64,000 nt of DNA, taken from Alteromonas hispanica (lineage in GTDB: Bacteria; Pseudomonadota; Gammaproteobacteria; Enterobacterales; Alteromonadaceae). Numbering within the stretch: the stretch's first letter is position 1; every line of letters starts with the position of its first letter. Made by a program: the position numbers and the translations under genes. This document shows, piece by piece, positions 1 through 6,996 of this stretch. Below the pieces are notes generated by a model, which had not been told where the DNA came from, did not search any database, and saw only the letters and a program-made list of their open reading frames with translations. The stretch spans positions 1-64,000 of the forward strand of contig NZ_JAAAWP010000012.1 in assembly GCF_010500915.1 (NCBI RefSeq), read 5' to 3'.

Positions 1-27
1 AGGAAGTTTTTTACCAATGAGACATAA
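1..27 (+). CDS. 3' tail of a cassette gene (partial)
   Basis: Frame 1 is open from position 1 and ends with TAA at 25-27, which lies inside the R'' box of the first attC site (ACATAAC). Many forward cassettes in this array end the same way, so this is probably the last eight codons of a gene that starts left of the window. Nothing can be said about its product. Confidence 0.3.
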   Translation, partial: RKFFTNET

Positions 28-129
28 CAAACAAATCATGGCACTCGCTGCCGCTCGCTGGGACGCAAACACGTGCGCGGCTTCGCCATTTTTGCACACG
101 TGTTTGCGCCCCATATTTGGAAGTTAGGT
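22..129 (+). repeat. attC site 1
   Basis: R'' box ACATAAC at 22-28 and R' box GTTAGGT at 123-129, with imperfect inverted arms between them. Recombination would cut between G123 and T124, which starts the next cassette. Confidence 0.9.
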
Positions 130-143
130 TTCAGGAGAAATAT

Positions 144-467
144 ATGAAGAATGGAAGTCTTGCTATACTATTTTTTACCGCATCTCTTTTATTGCCATCA
201 TCGGCAAGTGCAGCAAAAGGGGTTGTTGTTTATTACAAATCTGGCTGCAATTACTACATAGTTGATGCAAATATGGGGTATGTAGTTCTCGAGTGGTACG
301 GGGGTAATGATCCAAGTGAGGGGGATACGCTAGCCGGCGATTTTGAAAGCTACGGAAGGAAGGAAATTTACAACGTATCTGCCGACTCTGAAACTAAAGT
401 GTGGGTTGAGGATTACATGCTATCTAAAGACAGCGCTATCGAAAAATACTATGAGATGTGCAATTAA
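144..467 (+). CDS. Small secreted protein of unknown function
   Basis: 107 residues. The start at ATG 144 is chosen because an AGGAG ribosome site sits six bases upstream and the first 24 residues form a signal peptide (positive MKNGS, hydrophobic core, then SASA before AAKG). The mature part is short and acidic, with two cysteines (CNYY near residue 39 and the next-to-last residue) that could pair in the periplasm. It is the only gene of its cassette. I do not recognise a family. Export is inferred from the leader only. Confidence 0.75.
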   Translation: MKNGSLAILFFTASLLLPSSASAAKGVVVYYKSGCNYYIVDANMGYVVLEWYGGNDPSEGDTLAGDFESYGRKEIYNVSADSETKVWVEDYMLSKDSAIEKYYEMCN

Positions 468-469
468 CA

Positions 470-585
470 ACCTAACAAAACACTAAAGGCGCTCGCGCTG
501 CTCGCTGGGACGCTAACACATGGGCTGCGTCACTTCGTTCCTAATTTTAGCCCATGTGTTATCGCCCCTTAGTGGGGTGTTATAC
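470..585 (+). repeat. attC site 2
   Basis: R'' box ACCTAAC at 470-476 and R' box GTTATAC at 579-585. The R'' box begins three bases after the stop codon of the preceding gene. Confidence 0.9.
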
Positions 586-604
586 ATCTAGAAGGAACTA
601 AAAA

Positions 605-1018
605 ATGAAAAAGGTTTTATTAACCACGCTAATCTTATTTTCAATTTCTACAACCTCAGCATTTGCAGAGGAAGCTTTTTCAGTGTCATCTAGGGACAGG
701 GGAATTACAGCATTTGATTATGTTGTAACGGAAGTAGAACAGAGAGAAGGAATTTCAGTTTTGGATATTCCCAAGTTTCAAGAACGCTCAGCGCAAGCGT
801 CCCGTTGGATGATGTGCGTCTATACTGAATTGGCAATGTCTAAAAACGCAAAATATTGGTCCAGTATCTACACAGACAACAGTGGAGATAAAGTTACCAT
901 TGTTTTTCCGCAATCAGATTCTTTACAAGACAAGGCGTTTACTGGGGTAGACTTTTTAGGTACTCAGCCCACAATCGCCCCGGTTGCGCGGTTTAAAGGG
1001 TTTTGTGGTCTTAAGTAA
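605..1018 (+). CDS. Small secreted protein of unknown function
   Basis: 137 residues. A GAAGGA ribosome site at 591-596 precedes ATG 605. Residues 1-21 are a clear signal peptide ending in AFA before EEAF. The mature chain has two cysteines (in MMCVYTEL and FKGFCG), consistent with one periplasmic disulfide, and no recognisable enzyme motif. It is the sole gene of its cassette and has the usual codon use of the surrounding cassettes. Function unknown. Confidence 0.75.
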   Translation: MKKVLLTTLILFSISTTSAFAEEAFSVSSRDRGITAFDYVVTEVEQREGISVLDIPKFQERSAQASRWMMCVYTELAMSKNAKYWSSIYTDNSGDKVTIVFPQSDSLQDKAFTGVDFLGTQPTIAPVARFKGFCGLK

Positions 1019-1024
1019 CCAGAT

Positions 1025-1129
1025 GTATAACAAAACGCTATTGTCACTCACTTCGTTCGCTGGGACGCAAACACGGGGCCGCTTCGCGATTATAGCCCCG
1101 CGTCTGCGCCCCAAAGCTTAGTGTTAGGC
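1025..1129 (+). repeat. attC site 3
   Basis: R'' box GTATAAC at 1025-1031 and R' box GTTAGGC at 1123-1129. The longest possible reading frame of the next gene starts inside this site. Confidence 0.9.
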
Positions 1130-1162
1130 TTTCAGCATGCATCGCACCTCAATGGGTCTCTC

Positions 1163-2416
1163 TTGAATAAAAATATTTTTCTTTTGTGGCAAGGACAACT
1201 AATAAGCCAGTTAGGAATGCAAGCCTATTCTATTGCGATGATGTTTTGGTTTATGGAGAATACCAACTCATCAGCCTTGATGAGTATTATATTAATATTA
1301 TCTATATTACCCAGTGTTTTGTTTGGGCCGATCGCTGGTGTGATAGCCGATCAATATTCACGTAAAAACATCATGGTAGTCACTGATCTTATTCGGGGGA
1401 CTGCCGTTCTTGTTCTATCTCTAACTATTTTAGGTGAATATGGTAGCCAGTTTTTTATCATTATGCTGTTTGCTATGGTCTCTTTAATAAACGGAATATC
1501 AAGAGCTTTTTTTCAACCAGCTGTAGATGCTTTCATTCCAGATCTTGTTACAACTGAAAAGCTTTCTAAAACAGTTGCATTCTTCCAGTCCTCGACCCAA
1601 TGCACAACAATAGTAGGTCAAGCAATGGGAGGGATTCTTTATCGTGCCTTAGGTGCGCCAATTTTACTTTTACTTGATTCTATCTCATATTTTATATCTG
1701 CTTTTAGTGAATCTTTTATCAAACACTCTTTTGAAGAGCATAAAAAGAGAATTGGTATTAGCAACAAATATAAACAGCATAAAGCAGATTTAATTGAAGG
1801 GTTACGTTATGTCAAAAGCTGTAAAGGGATGCTTCAAACGATGATTTTTGCATCATCGGTCAATTTTTTTATCGCTCCAATTATGCTTCTTTTACCCTTT
1901 TATGTAACTGGGCAATTATTAGAAGAGGCTCAATGGTATGGTTTTTTACTAGCCGCAATGGCACTTGGTAGTATTTTGGGGTATTGGCTGTCTGCGACTA
2001 TTAATGTACAAGGTAACCGCAGAACTTTTATAATGTTTGCTTCAATGTTTTTATTTTCATGCAGTTTAATGTTACTAAGTCAGACTGCATCACCCAAAAT
2101 TGCATTATTTGGTTTATTCATTGCAGGGTTAAGTCTAGGGGGGTTCAATTTACAGGCGATGACATTATTTCAAAACAACACACCAACAGAGTTACGTGGG
2201 CGAGTTATGAGTTTATTAATGACTATATCTAGTGGGTTATTACCATTAGGATTATTAATTGGTGGTGTTTTAGGTACATTAACTAACAATAACACTCAGT
2301 TAATTTTTGGGCTTTGCTCTTTTAGCATAGGATTACTCACAATATTTACTAGTTTCAATTTAAATATAAGGAACTATATGTTTAACTCTGAGAGTGCTGG
2401 ATTAAGTAAAGCCTAA
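1163..2416 (+). CDS. MFS transporter (MFS_3 / EntS-type exporter)
   Basis: About 417 residues with twelve predicted hydrophobic segments. The opening NIFLLWQGQLISQLG and the loop motif DQYSRKNIMVVTD between segments 2 and 3 (an A-like motif) are typical of the MFS_3 group that contains enterobactin and macrolide exporters, so proton-driven efflux from the inner membrane is likely. The start is uncertain: TTG 1163 places the first helix normally, while GTG 1121 lies in the R' box of attC 3. No strong ribosome site is seen for either. The TAA stop is part of the R'' box of attC 4. It is unusually large for a cassette gene, and its base use is more AT-rich than its neighbours, suggesting a different source. 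Substrate unknown. Confidence 0.85.
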   Translation: MNKNIFLLWQGQLISQLGMQAYSIAMMFWFMENTNSSALMSIILILSILPSVLFGPIAGVIADQYSRKNIMVVTDLIRGTAVLVLSLTILGEYGSQFFIIMLFAMVSLINGISRAFFQPAVDAFIPDLVTTEKLSKTVAFFQSSTQCTTIVGQAMGGILYRALGAPILLLLDSISYFISAFSESFIKHSFEEHKKRIGISNKYKQHKADLIEGLRYVKSCKGMLQTMIFASSVNFFIAPIMLLLPFYVTGQLLEEAQWYGFLLAAMALGSILGYWLSATINVQGNRRTFIMFASMFLFSCSLMLLSQTASPKIALFGLFIAGLSLGGFNLQAMTLFQNNTPTELRGRVMSLLMTISSGLLPLGLLIGGVLGTLTNNNTQLIFGLCSFSIGLLTIFTSFNLNIRNYMFNSESAGLSKA

Positions 2417-2511
2417 CAAGGGTTTTCAAGTCGGACAAATTACAGTTGGCCTTTGTTCGTGCCTCACTTATTTTAGCCAACAGCAATTTGCCGCTTAAAA
2501 CGGCGTTAGGC
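2411..2511 (+). repeat. attC site 4
   Basis: R'' box GCCTAAC at 2411-2417 overlaps the MFS stop codon; R' box GTTAGGC at 2505-2511. The interior (TTGGC ... GCCAA) differs from the common family of the array and resembles attC 10. Confidence 0.85.
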
Positions 2512-2525
2512 CAAGGAAGGATGTT

Positions 2526-2966
2526 TTGAACGAATACAAACTATTAATTGTAGATAGCTGCGTAATCATTGAGGCCTTCGATAGTGATTCTGAGTATCAC
2601 TCAGCTGCTATTGAACTCATTGAAAGCATCAAGAATAAAGCTTATAAAATGATCATGCCAATGCATGGTTATTTTGAAGTTAAATGCGCAATCCAAAGGC
2701 TAACAGAGTGTGAAGGTAAAACTATTTCAACACCGTATACTAATGCTGGTGATTTACCATTTCATACCCAGCCAATCGACGAAAAATTCATCCTTGATTA
2801 TTCAGATGTAAATGTTCCTTACGCAAAAGCAGGCGACTACATTTTTCTCATCATGGCCAAAAAACTGGGCATTCCGCTAGTGACCAGAGACCGAGACATG
2901 ATAAAACGGTCTAAGAAATGCGGTATCGATGTATACAAACCAGATCAAATAATGAGTCTGCTATAG
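2526..2966 (+). CDS. PIN-domain protein without a visible antitoxin partner
   Basis: 146 residues. The start is TTG 2526, because AAGGAAGG at 2513-2520 is well spaced and the ATG at 2521 runs straight into a stop. The N-terminal VDSCVIIEAF carries the first PIN aspartate, an acidic residue follows in YFEVK, and the C-terminal half has AKAGDYIFLIMAKKLG and VTRDRDMIKR, giving the acidic cluster of PIN nucleases. PIN proteins are usually VapC-like toxins that cut RNA with a metal ion. Here no small DNA-binding gene lies beside it in the cassette, so it is an orphan toxin, a solitary RNase or depends on an antitoxin elsewhere. Confidence 0.75.
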   Translation: MNEYKLLIVDSCVIIEAFDSDSEYHSAAIELIESIKNKAYKMIMPMHGYFEVKCAIQRLTECEGKTISTPYTNAGDLPFHTQPIDEKFILDYSDVNVPYAKAGDYIFLIMAKKLGIPLVTRDRDMIKRSKKCGIDVYKPDQIMSLL

Positions 2967-3066
2967 GCCTAACAAACCAAGTAAGCGGGACAATAACACG
3001 AGGGCTCCCGTCACTTCGTTCCGTATTATAGCCCACGTGTTATTGCCCCTTCTTGGGGCGTTAGGC
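2967..3066 (+). repeat. attC site 5
   Basis: R'' box GCCTAAC at 2967-2973 follows the PIN stop codon directly; R' box GTTAGGC at 3060-3066. Confidence 0.9.
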
Positions 3067-3368
3067 GTCATTTACTTACAGCATTAAAAAGTGGGTTCAA
3101 CCGTGATATTCCAGCGCCAAGGTTGTTTCGCTAGGTTGTCTTTACGGCTTGCTTTTTCGGTAGTTTCATCGGCTTTAGCAACGCCCTTTTCATCAACATC
3201 GCAACGCCAACATTCAACATCACCAGTTTTCTAAACTCGTTCTTTTATCCAGCAATGTCGTTAACATCTGGCTTTTCGCACAGGGTTGTTTTATCTTAAA
3301 TTCAATAATTTAAACACGCGGTCCATTTGGCTAGTGGTGGCAGCAAAGCTGCGTACTTTCAGTTGTAC
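3061..3368. repeat. ORF-less cassette body, copy 1
   Basis: These 308 bases between two attC sites hold no convincing gene. They match 4464-4771 base for base without a gap, with about 31 differences by hand count (about 90 percent identity). On the minus strand, 3087-3230 is open for 48 codons and contains CWRCDVDEKG and WRWNIT before TAA, but it lacks a start and is preceded by an in-frame TAG. A 15-codon ATG frame (MLTTLLDKRTSLENW) lies just upstream in another frame. The copy at 4464 breaks the 48-codon frame with two stops, so it reads as the ghost of a minus-strand gene or as a non-coding RNA or regulatory cassette. Confidence 0.7.
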
Positions 3369-3483
3369 GCCTAACAAAACGCTCAAACCACTCCCTTCGG
3401 TCGCTGGGACGCTAACATGTGGGCTGACTCACTTCGTTCGGATTTTAGCCCACATGCTAGCGCCCCTTAGCTTAAAGTTATAT
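3369..3483 (+). repeat. attC site 6
   Basis: R'' box GCCTAAC at 3369-3375 and R' box GTTATAT at 3477-3483. It ends the first copy of the ORF-less cassette. Confidence 0.9.
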
Positions 3484-3486
3484 GCC

Positions 3487-3864
3487 ATGATGAAATTTGT
3501 GCTTTTTTTACTTCTATTTGTCTCATTCAGTGGATGGTCATGCGAAAGGCTTATCGGAACTTATAAAAGTGTAAGTGAAACGCATTGGAATTTTGAATTA
3601 AGAATTACAGCAGATAGCGCCTTTCTTAAATACACGGATTATGTTTCTGGAGTTAAAGATACTAGAACTGACTACACGGTCGAATCTGAAGGATATTGCG
3701 AAATAAGTGACAATGGCTATTTATTAGTTTTCGCACATCGGAGTTTTGAGATTACTTATAGTAAGCAGCTAACCCATAGCTTTTTTGGTGGAAAGGGCGA
3801 ATCTGAAGGAATTTCGGGAGAATTCATTGAAGGAAAAATTGTACATTTGTGGAAGGGCAAATAA
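3487..3864 (+). CDS. Small secreted protein of unknown function
   Basis: 125 residues. ATG 3487 (or the next codon, also ATG) begins a hydrophobic leader of about 17 residues ending in SGWSC. The cysteine might be lipidated, but the residues before it are not a good lipobox, so a plain signal peptide is equally likely. The mature part contains LIGTYKSVSETHW and repeated short beta-prone stretches, suggesting a small periplasmic or lipocalin-like barrel; this is a guess from pattern only. The ribosome site is weak. The TAA stop lies in the R'' box of attC 7. The frame stays open upstream through the attC but that part is not coding. Confidence 0.65.
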   Translation: MMKFVLFLLLFVSFSGWSCERLIGTYKSVSETHWNFELRITADSAFLKYTDYVSGVKDTRTDYTVESEGYCEISDNGYLLVFAHRSFEITYSKQLTHSFFGGKGESEGISGEFIEGKIVHLWKGK

Positions 3865-3927
3865 CAAAATGATGAAGACGGATTTGTCACAAGAGCGGTG
3901 CCAAACCGCTTATCAAAAGTGTTATGT
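3859..3927 (+). repeat. attC site 7 (short, 69 bp)
   Basis: R'' box AAATAAC at 3859-3865, R' box GTTATGT at 3921-3927, with inner arms GCGGT and ACCGC. It is shorter than and unlike the main attC family of this array, so this cassette probably came from another integron. Confidence 0.75.
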
Positions 3928-3942
3928 GCCTAAAGGATGTTT

Positions 3943-4359
3943 ATGCAGGTAAAAATAGACGACATTGAAATGGCTATTGAATTTGCATCCTCCAGCATGT
4001 TCGATAGCGAAGCTTATATAAACGTCGATACCGGCGAAATCCATTATGTCGGTGACCTCGTTGACGAACATGCACCGATCGATATCTTCGAAGACAAGAA
4101 GTACATTTGTTTCCCAAGAAAAGTGGATCTCGATTTGGGTAAATCAGTTGCTTTAGATTTTGTGACCAACAATATTCCAGAAAAAATAGATGTGACATAC
4201 GACATATTCAGTCGCAAGGGCGCTTTTTCAAAGTTTAAAAATCTATTGGCTTCTCTGGATCAATTAGACAACTGGTATGAATATGAGCAAGCCGCCTTAA
4301 GAAGTGCGGCTTTGGAATGGTGTCGTGAAAATGGCATTGATGTTAGCATCGGCACATAA
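3943..4359 (+). CDS. UPF0158 family protein
   Basis: 138 residues. ATG 3943 is preferred over ATG 3937 because the AAAGG ribosome site at 3932-3936 is then six bases away and the protein opens MQVKIDDIEMAIEF as family members do. UPF0158 proteins share this start, a central segment on proline-arginine and acidic residues (FPRKVDLDLGK), and a C-terminal helix ending ALEWCRENGI, which is visible here. The family has no established activity. It is cytoplasmic, with no leader or membrane segment. It is the only gene of its cassette and its stop codon is part of the R'' box of attC 8. Confidence 0.8.
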   Translation: MQVKIDDIEMAIEFASSSMFDSEAYINVDTGEIHYVGDLVDEHAPIDIFEDKKYICFPRKVDLDLGKSVALDFVTNNIPEKIDVTYDIFSRKGAFSKFKNLLASLDQLDNWYEYEQAALRSAALEWCRENGIDVSIGT

Positions 4360-4469
4360 CAAACAAATTAAGTCACTCGCTCCGCTCGCTGGGACGCAAA
4401 CACGTGGGCTGACTCGCTTCGCTCGGGATTTTAGCCCACGTGTTTCCGCCCCTTATTTGGGTGTTAGGC
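4354..4469 (+). repeat. attC site 8
   Basis: R'' box ACATAAC at 4354-4360 contains the UPF0158 stop; R' box GTTAGGC at 4463-4469. Confidence 0.9.
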
Positions 4470-4771
4470 GTCATTTACTTACAGCATTAAAATGTGGATT
4501 CGGATGTGACATTCCAGCATCAAGGTTGTTTCGCTAGGTAGCCTTTACAGCTTGTTTTTTCGGTAGTTTCAACGGCTTTAGCAACGCGCTTTTAATCAAC
4601 ATCACAACGCCAACATTCTGCATCACCAGCTTTCTAAACTCGCTCTTTTATCCAGCATTACCGTTAACATCTGGCATTTCGCACGGGGTTGTTTTATCTT
4701 AAATTCAATTATTTAAACACGCGGTCTATTTGGCTAGTGGTGGCAGCAAAGCTGCGTACGTTCCTTTGTAC
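4464..4771. repeat. ORF-less cassette body, copy 2
   Basis: Second, diverged copy of the 308-base body at 3061-3368, same length and orientation, flanked by attC 8 and attC 9. The minus-strand frame that is open in copy 1 has in-frame TAA and TGA codons here, while the short upstream ATG frame is kept at 15 codons (MLTVMLDKRASLESW). No gene is called. Confidence 0.7.
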
Positions 4772-4886
4772 GCCTAACAAAACGCTGTTGGCACTCCCTC
4801 CGGTCGCTGGGACGCTAACACGTGGGCTGGCTCGCTTCGCTCGGATTTTAGCCCACGTGCTAGCGCCCCAAAGCTTAGCGTTATGT
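4772..4886 (+). repeat. attC site 9
   Basis: R'' box GCCTAAC at 4772-4778 and R' box GTTATGT at 4880-4886. Very similar to attC 6, as expected for the duplicated cassette. Confidence 0.9.
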
Positions 4887-4908
4887 TTTGAATCAAAAGG
4901 TGGAGTAT

Positions 4909-5451
4909 ATGGATAAAGCGCTACAAACAATGATTGAAAATATGCCTGAGAAAACAGGTAAGAAATTGGAAGAATGGCTCCAAATATTGGATAAAGAGAA
5001 TTTTGAGAAACATTCAATGGCTGTAAAGTTTTTGAAAACCGAACATGGAGTAACACATGGGTTTGCAAATACAATTGTGACTTTATCTAAAGAAAAACCT
5101 AACTCCTCTGAAGATTTAGTTGAAAATCAATATAGTGGTAAAGAATTACTCAAGCCCGTTTATGAAATGCTTCTTTCCTCAATAAAAAACTTCGGTGAAG
5201 ATATTGTAATTACACCAAAAAAAGGAAGTGTCAGTTTAATTAGAAAAAAACAGTTTGCTTTAATTAAGCCTGCAACTAAAACAAGAATAGATTTGGGTTT
5301 AAAACTCAAAGGTGTCGAAGTACAAGGACGGTTAGAAAATTCTGGGCCATTTGGTGCTATGTGCACCCATAGAATTCAACTAAAGGATATATCTGACGTT
5401 GACAAAGAAGTTATTGAATGGCTATCAAAAGCGTACGAAGCGTCTGTTTAG
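4909..5451 (+). CDS. DUF4287 / DUF5655 domain protein
   Basis: 180 residues. ATG 4909 has AGG at 4898-4900 eight bases upstream, better than the TTG at 4888 close to attC. Residues 1-65 (MIENMPEKTGKKLEEW ... EHGVTHGFANTIV) match the DUF4287 pattern, whose conserved core is a KTGKSLEEW-like helix followed by a helix-grip HGN/HGF motif. The C-terminal 110 residues (LLKPVYEMLLSSIKNFG ... KGSVSLIRKKQFALI ... RIDLGLKLKG) match DUF5655, a domain sometimes linked to restriction or DNA-associated proteins. No activity is established. It is cytoplasmic and alone in its cassette. Confidence 0.8.
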   Translation: MDKALQTMIENMPEKTGKKLEEWLQILDKENFEKHSMAVKFLKTEHGVTHGFANTIVTLSKEKPNSSEDLVENQYSGKELLKPVYEMLLSSIKNFGEDIVITPKKGSVSLIRKKQFALIKPATKTRIDLGLKLKGVEVQGRLENSGPFGAMCTHRIQLKDISDVDKEVIEWLSKAYEASV

Positions 5452-5456
5452 TCAAA

Positions 5457-5556
5457 ACATAACAAGCAAATTAATCAGGACAAATAACAGTTGGTTTTTT
5501 CTCCTGCGTCGCTTATTTTAACCAACTGATATTTGCCCATTATTTGGGCTTTAGTT
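5457..5556 (+). repeat. attC site 10 (degenerate R' box)
   Basis: R'' box ACATAAC at 5457-5463. The expected R' box reads TTTAGTT at 5550-5556 instead of GTTRRRY, so the invariant G at the cleavage point is lost. The interior resembles attC 4. The site is probably dead as a recombination partner. Confidence 0.7.
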
Positions 5557-5832
5557 GCCTACAGGAAATTTTTGCTTTTGGTGTAAAACTCGAAGAATGT
5601 GAATAATGTCGTCTTTTATGAAATATGAAACGATCATTGAAACCTCTGGAATTATTAACAGTCTTCCCGGTATACCCTCTCTCTCCACTCCCATAAAAGG
5701 TTGCTGGTTCAAGTTTTCAACTTTCTTCTCAATTATTGCATCAGTTTTTTCTGCTGCTAATGGATTAAATTCGTATAAAAACTCGAAAATAGCCTCACGA
5801 TCGTCCAACGAACTTTTTTCCCATAAGATCAT
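5551..5832 (-). CDS. Type II toxin, RelE/ParE family
   Basis: 93 residues on the minus strand. The chain has the ParE/RelE outline: an N-terminal two-helix hairpin (SLDDREAIFEFLYEFNPLAAEK), then strands ending in the family-typical IIHILRVLHQKQKFP. Members either stop translation by cutting mRNA (RelE) or poison gyrase (ParE); the sequence does not tell which. It overlaps its antitoxin by four bases (ATGA), implying translational coupling. The stop codon TAA is read from the TTA of the degenerate R' box of attC 10. Confidence 0.85.
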   Translation of the reverse strand: MILWEKSSLDDREAIFEFLYEFNPLAAEKTDAIIEKKVENLNQQPFMGVEREGIPGRLLIIPEVSMIVSYFIKDDIIHILRVLHQKQKFPVGN

Positions 5833-6113
5833 TTTTTGGCTTTATTCCTAATTTTCATTTTTCGAGCTTCCATGTCCAAGTTCGCTTCTTCATGACTGAC
5901 AAACTTGCTTTGCCCACTCTCTAATTTACTGAACGCAGCATTAACCTCTTCAGTAAGCCACTGATCATGAGTAATTATTTTTCGTTGCTGTTCAGCGAGT
6001 TCTTCCGTAAGCTCTCTACAAGCGTCACTTAAAGTGCGTCCTTGGCTTTCGGCCATTATCTGAGCTAGCCGTTTAGTTTCTTCATCTACTCTAAACTGAA
6101 TACGGGTATCCAT
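5829..6113 (-). CDS. Type II antitoxin, RelB/DinJ-like ribbon-helix-helix
   Basis: 94 residues. The start at 6113 is set by an AAGGAG ribosome site eight bases upstream and the opening MDTRIQFRVDEETKRLAQ, a ribbon-helix-helix strand and helix as in DinJ/RelB antitoxins. The rest (about 35-94) is a charged, flexible toxin-wrapping tail. It is the first gene of a two-gene operon with the toxin at 5551-5832 and should repress its own promoter. A longer frame to 6221 reaches into attC 11 and is rejected as coding. Confidence 0.85.
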   Translation of the reverse strand: MDTRIQFRVDEETKRLAQIMAESQGRTLSDACRELTEELAEQQRKIITHDQWLTEEVNAAFSKLESGQSKFVSHEEANLDMEARKMKIRNKAKK

Positions 6114-6131
6114 GATAAACTCCTTATGAAA

Positions 6132-6141
6132 TGTACGTACA
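6132..6141 (-). promoter_or_regulatory. Palindrome upstream of the RelB-like antitoxin
   Basis: TGTACGTACA is a perfect ten-base palindrome 19 to 28 bases before the antitoxin start, in the expected promoter region. Ribbon-helix-helix antitoxins bind such sites, so it is a candidate autoregulatory operator. No clear -35 box is seen. Confidence 0.5.
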
Positions 6142-6170
6142 AATGTTAGCACACCTGTTAAATTTACGGC

Positions 6171-6288
6171 AACTAACAAGCGCATTAACTCAGTCGCTGG
6201 CGCTCCTTGGGACAAAAACACGTAGGCTCCCTGCGCTTCGCTTGGTATTGTAGCCTACGTATTTTTGCCCGTTATGCGGGTGTTAGGT
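6171..6288 (+). repeat. attC site 11
   Basis: R'' box AACTAAC at 6171-6177 and R' box GTTAGGT at 6282-6288. Belongs to a subgroup with the ACACGTAGGCTCCCTGCGCT interior shared with attC 15, 16 and 19. Confidence 0.9.
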
Positions 6289-6304
6289 GCTAAAAGGAAA
6301 AATT

Positions 6305-6667
6305 ATGAAATCATGGAATGAATTAACTAATCTACAACGCGCAGTTATCGGTATCGCAATGGTTGTTGCGGCGGCAGTTTTGCCAGAGATAGCCTTCTTA
6401 GTTCAATTAGGTGGTATGGAAGTCGCATTTGCTCTCGTTTTTGCTAGCCTAGCTCCCATCATTTCTTGGTTCTCAACAAAATACCAAGCAATTAAAGAAT
6501 GTTTACAAACCTCAATAGTGGCTTTTAGGCATAGTGCATCTGCTAAACCTTCCGTTTTCTTCGTACAAGCTTCTTTTTGTGCAGCCGCACTTCTATTTAC
6601 AAGTTCGGGCTTATTGGCTTTTTACTTTTTTATGCCTAGTATGCTGCTAAATGGGGTCTTGGCGTGA
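6305..6667 (+). CDS. Small membrane protein of unknown function
   Basis: 120 residues with ATG 6305 preceded by AAAAGG at 6292-6297. Three hydrophobic segments are visible at about residues 14-33, 38-54 and 85-115, separated by a short basic loop (STKYQAIKE). The N-terminal MKSWNELTNLQRAVIG is amphipathic. No catalytic motif is recognised. It is the only gene of its cassette, and membrane topology is the only safe prediction. Confidence 0.65.
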   Translation: MKSWNELTNLQRAVIGIAMVVAAAVLPEIAFLVQLGGMEVAFALVFASLAPIISWFSTKYQAIKECLQTSIVAFRHSASAKPSVFFVQASFCAAALLFTSSGLLAFYFFMPSMLLNGVLA

Positions 6668-6671
6668 GCGC

Positions 6672-6779
6672 ACCTAACAAGCCAATAAACGCACTCACTT
6701 CGTTCGCTGGGACGCATACACGCGGGGCGGCTTCGCCATTATGCCCCACATGTCTGCGCCCGTTATTGGAAAGTTAGCT
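6672..6779 (+). repeat. attC site 12
   Basis: R'' box ACCTAAC at 6672-6678 and R' box GTTAGCT at 6773-6779. The TTA of R' is the minus-strand stop codon of the next gene. Confidence 0.9.
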
Positions 6780-6995
6780 GCCAAAGTGTGAATCAAGCTT
6801 ATCTAGAAGTTCCAAACCTTTCTTTTTGTCTCCAGTAGCAGCAATCGCCTTAAATCTTACCTCAGTATCAAATTCAGCTATCGCTTGCGTAGACAATTCT
6901 TCTATCAATTTATTTAAGCTCAACTTTTTATGCGCTGCCAAAGCCTTCAATCGATTATGCTTATCGTCTGGTAAACGTACGGTTAAAGTAGACAT
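6774..6995 (-). CDS. Ribbon-helix-helix antitoxin (CopG/Arc type)
   Basis: 73 residues. MSTLTVRLPDDKHNRLKALA is a textbook CopG/Arc-like strand and first helix, followed by LSLNKLIEELSTQAI as the second helix; residues 45-73 form a short tail. It lies one base after the PIN toxin gene and uses a GAGAGGAG ribosome site buried in the last toxin codons. It is therefore the second gene of its operon, reversed from the usual antitoxin-first order. The stop codon comes from the R' box of attC 12. It should neutralise the toxin at 6997-7419. Confidence 0.85.
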   Translation of the reverse strand: MSTLTVRLPDDKHNRLKALAAHKKLSLNKLIEELSTQAIAEFDTEVRFKAIAATGDKKKGLELLDKLDSHFGS

Positions 6996-6996
6996 A

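Noticed and set aside
4304..4537. Open frame of 77 codons through attC 8
   Set aside because: It runs across the recombination site, overlaps the end of the UPF0158 gene and has no ribosome site. Several similar frames through other attC sites were left out for the same reason.
5606..5851. Plus-strand frame opposite the RelE/ParE-type toxin
   Set aside because: The minus-strand pair has clear family motifs, coupling and a ribosome site; the plus frame is a by-product.
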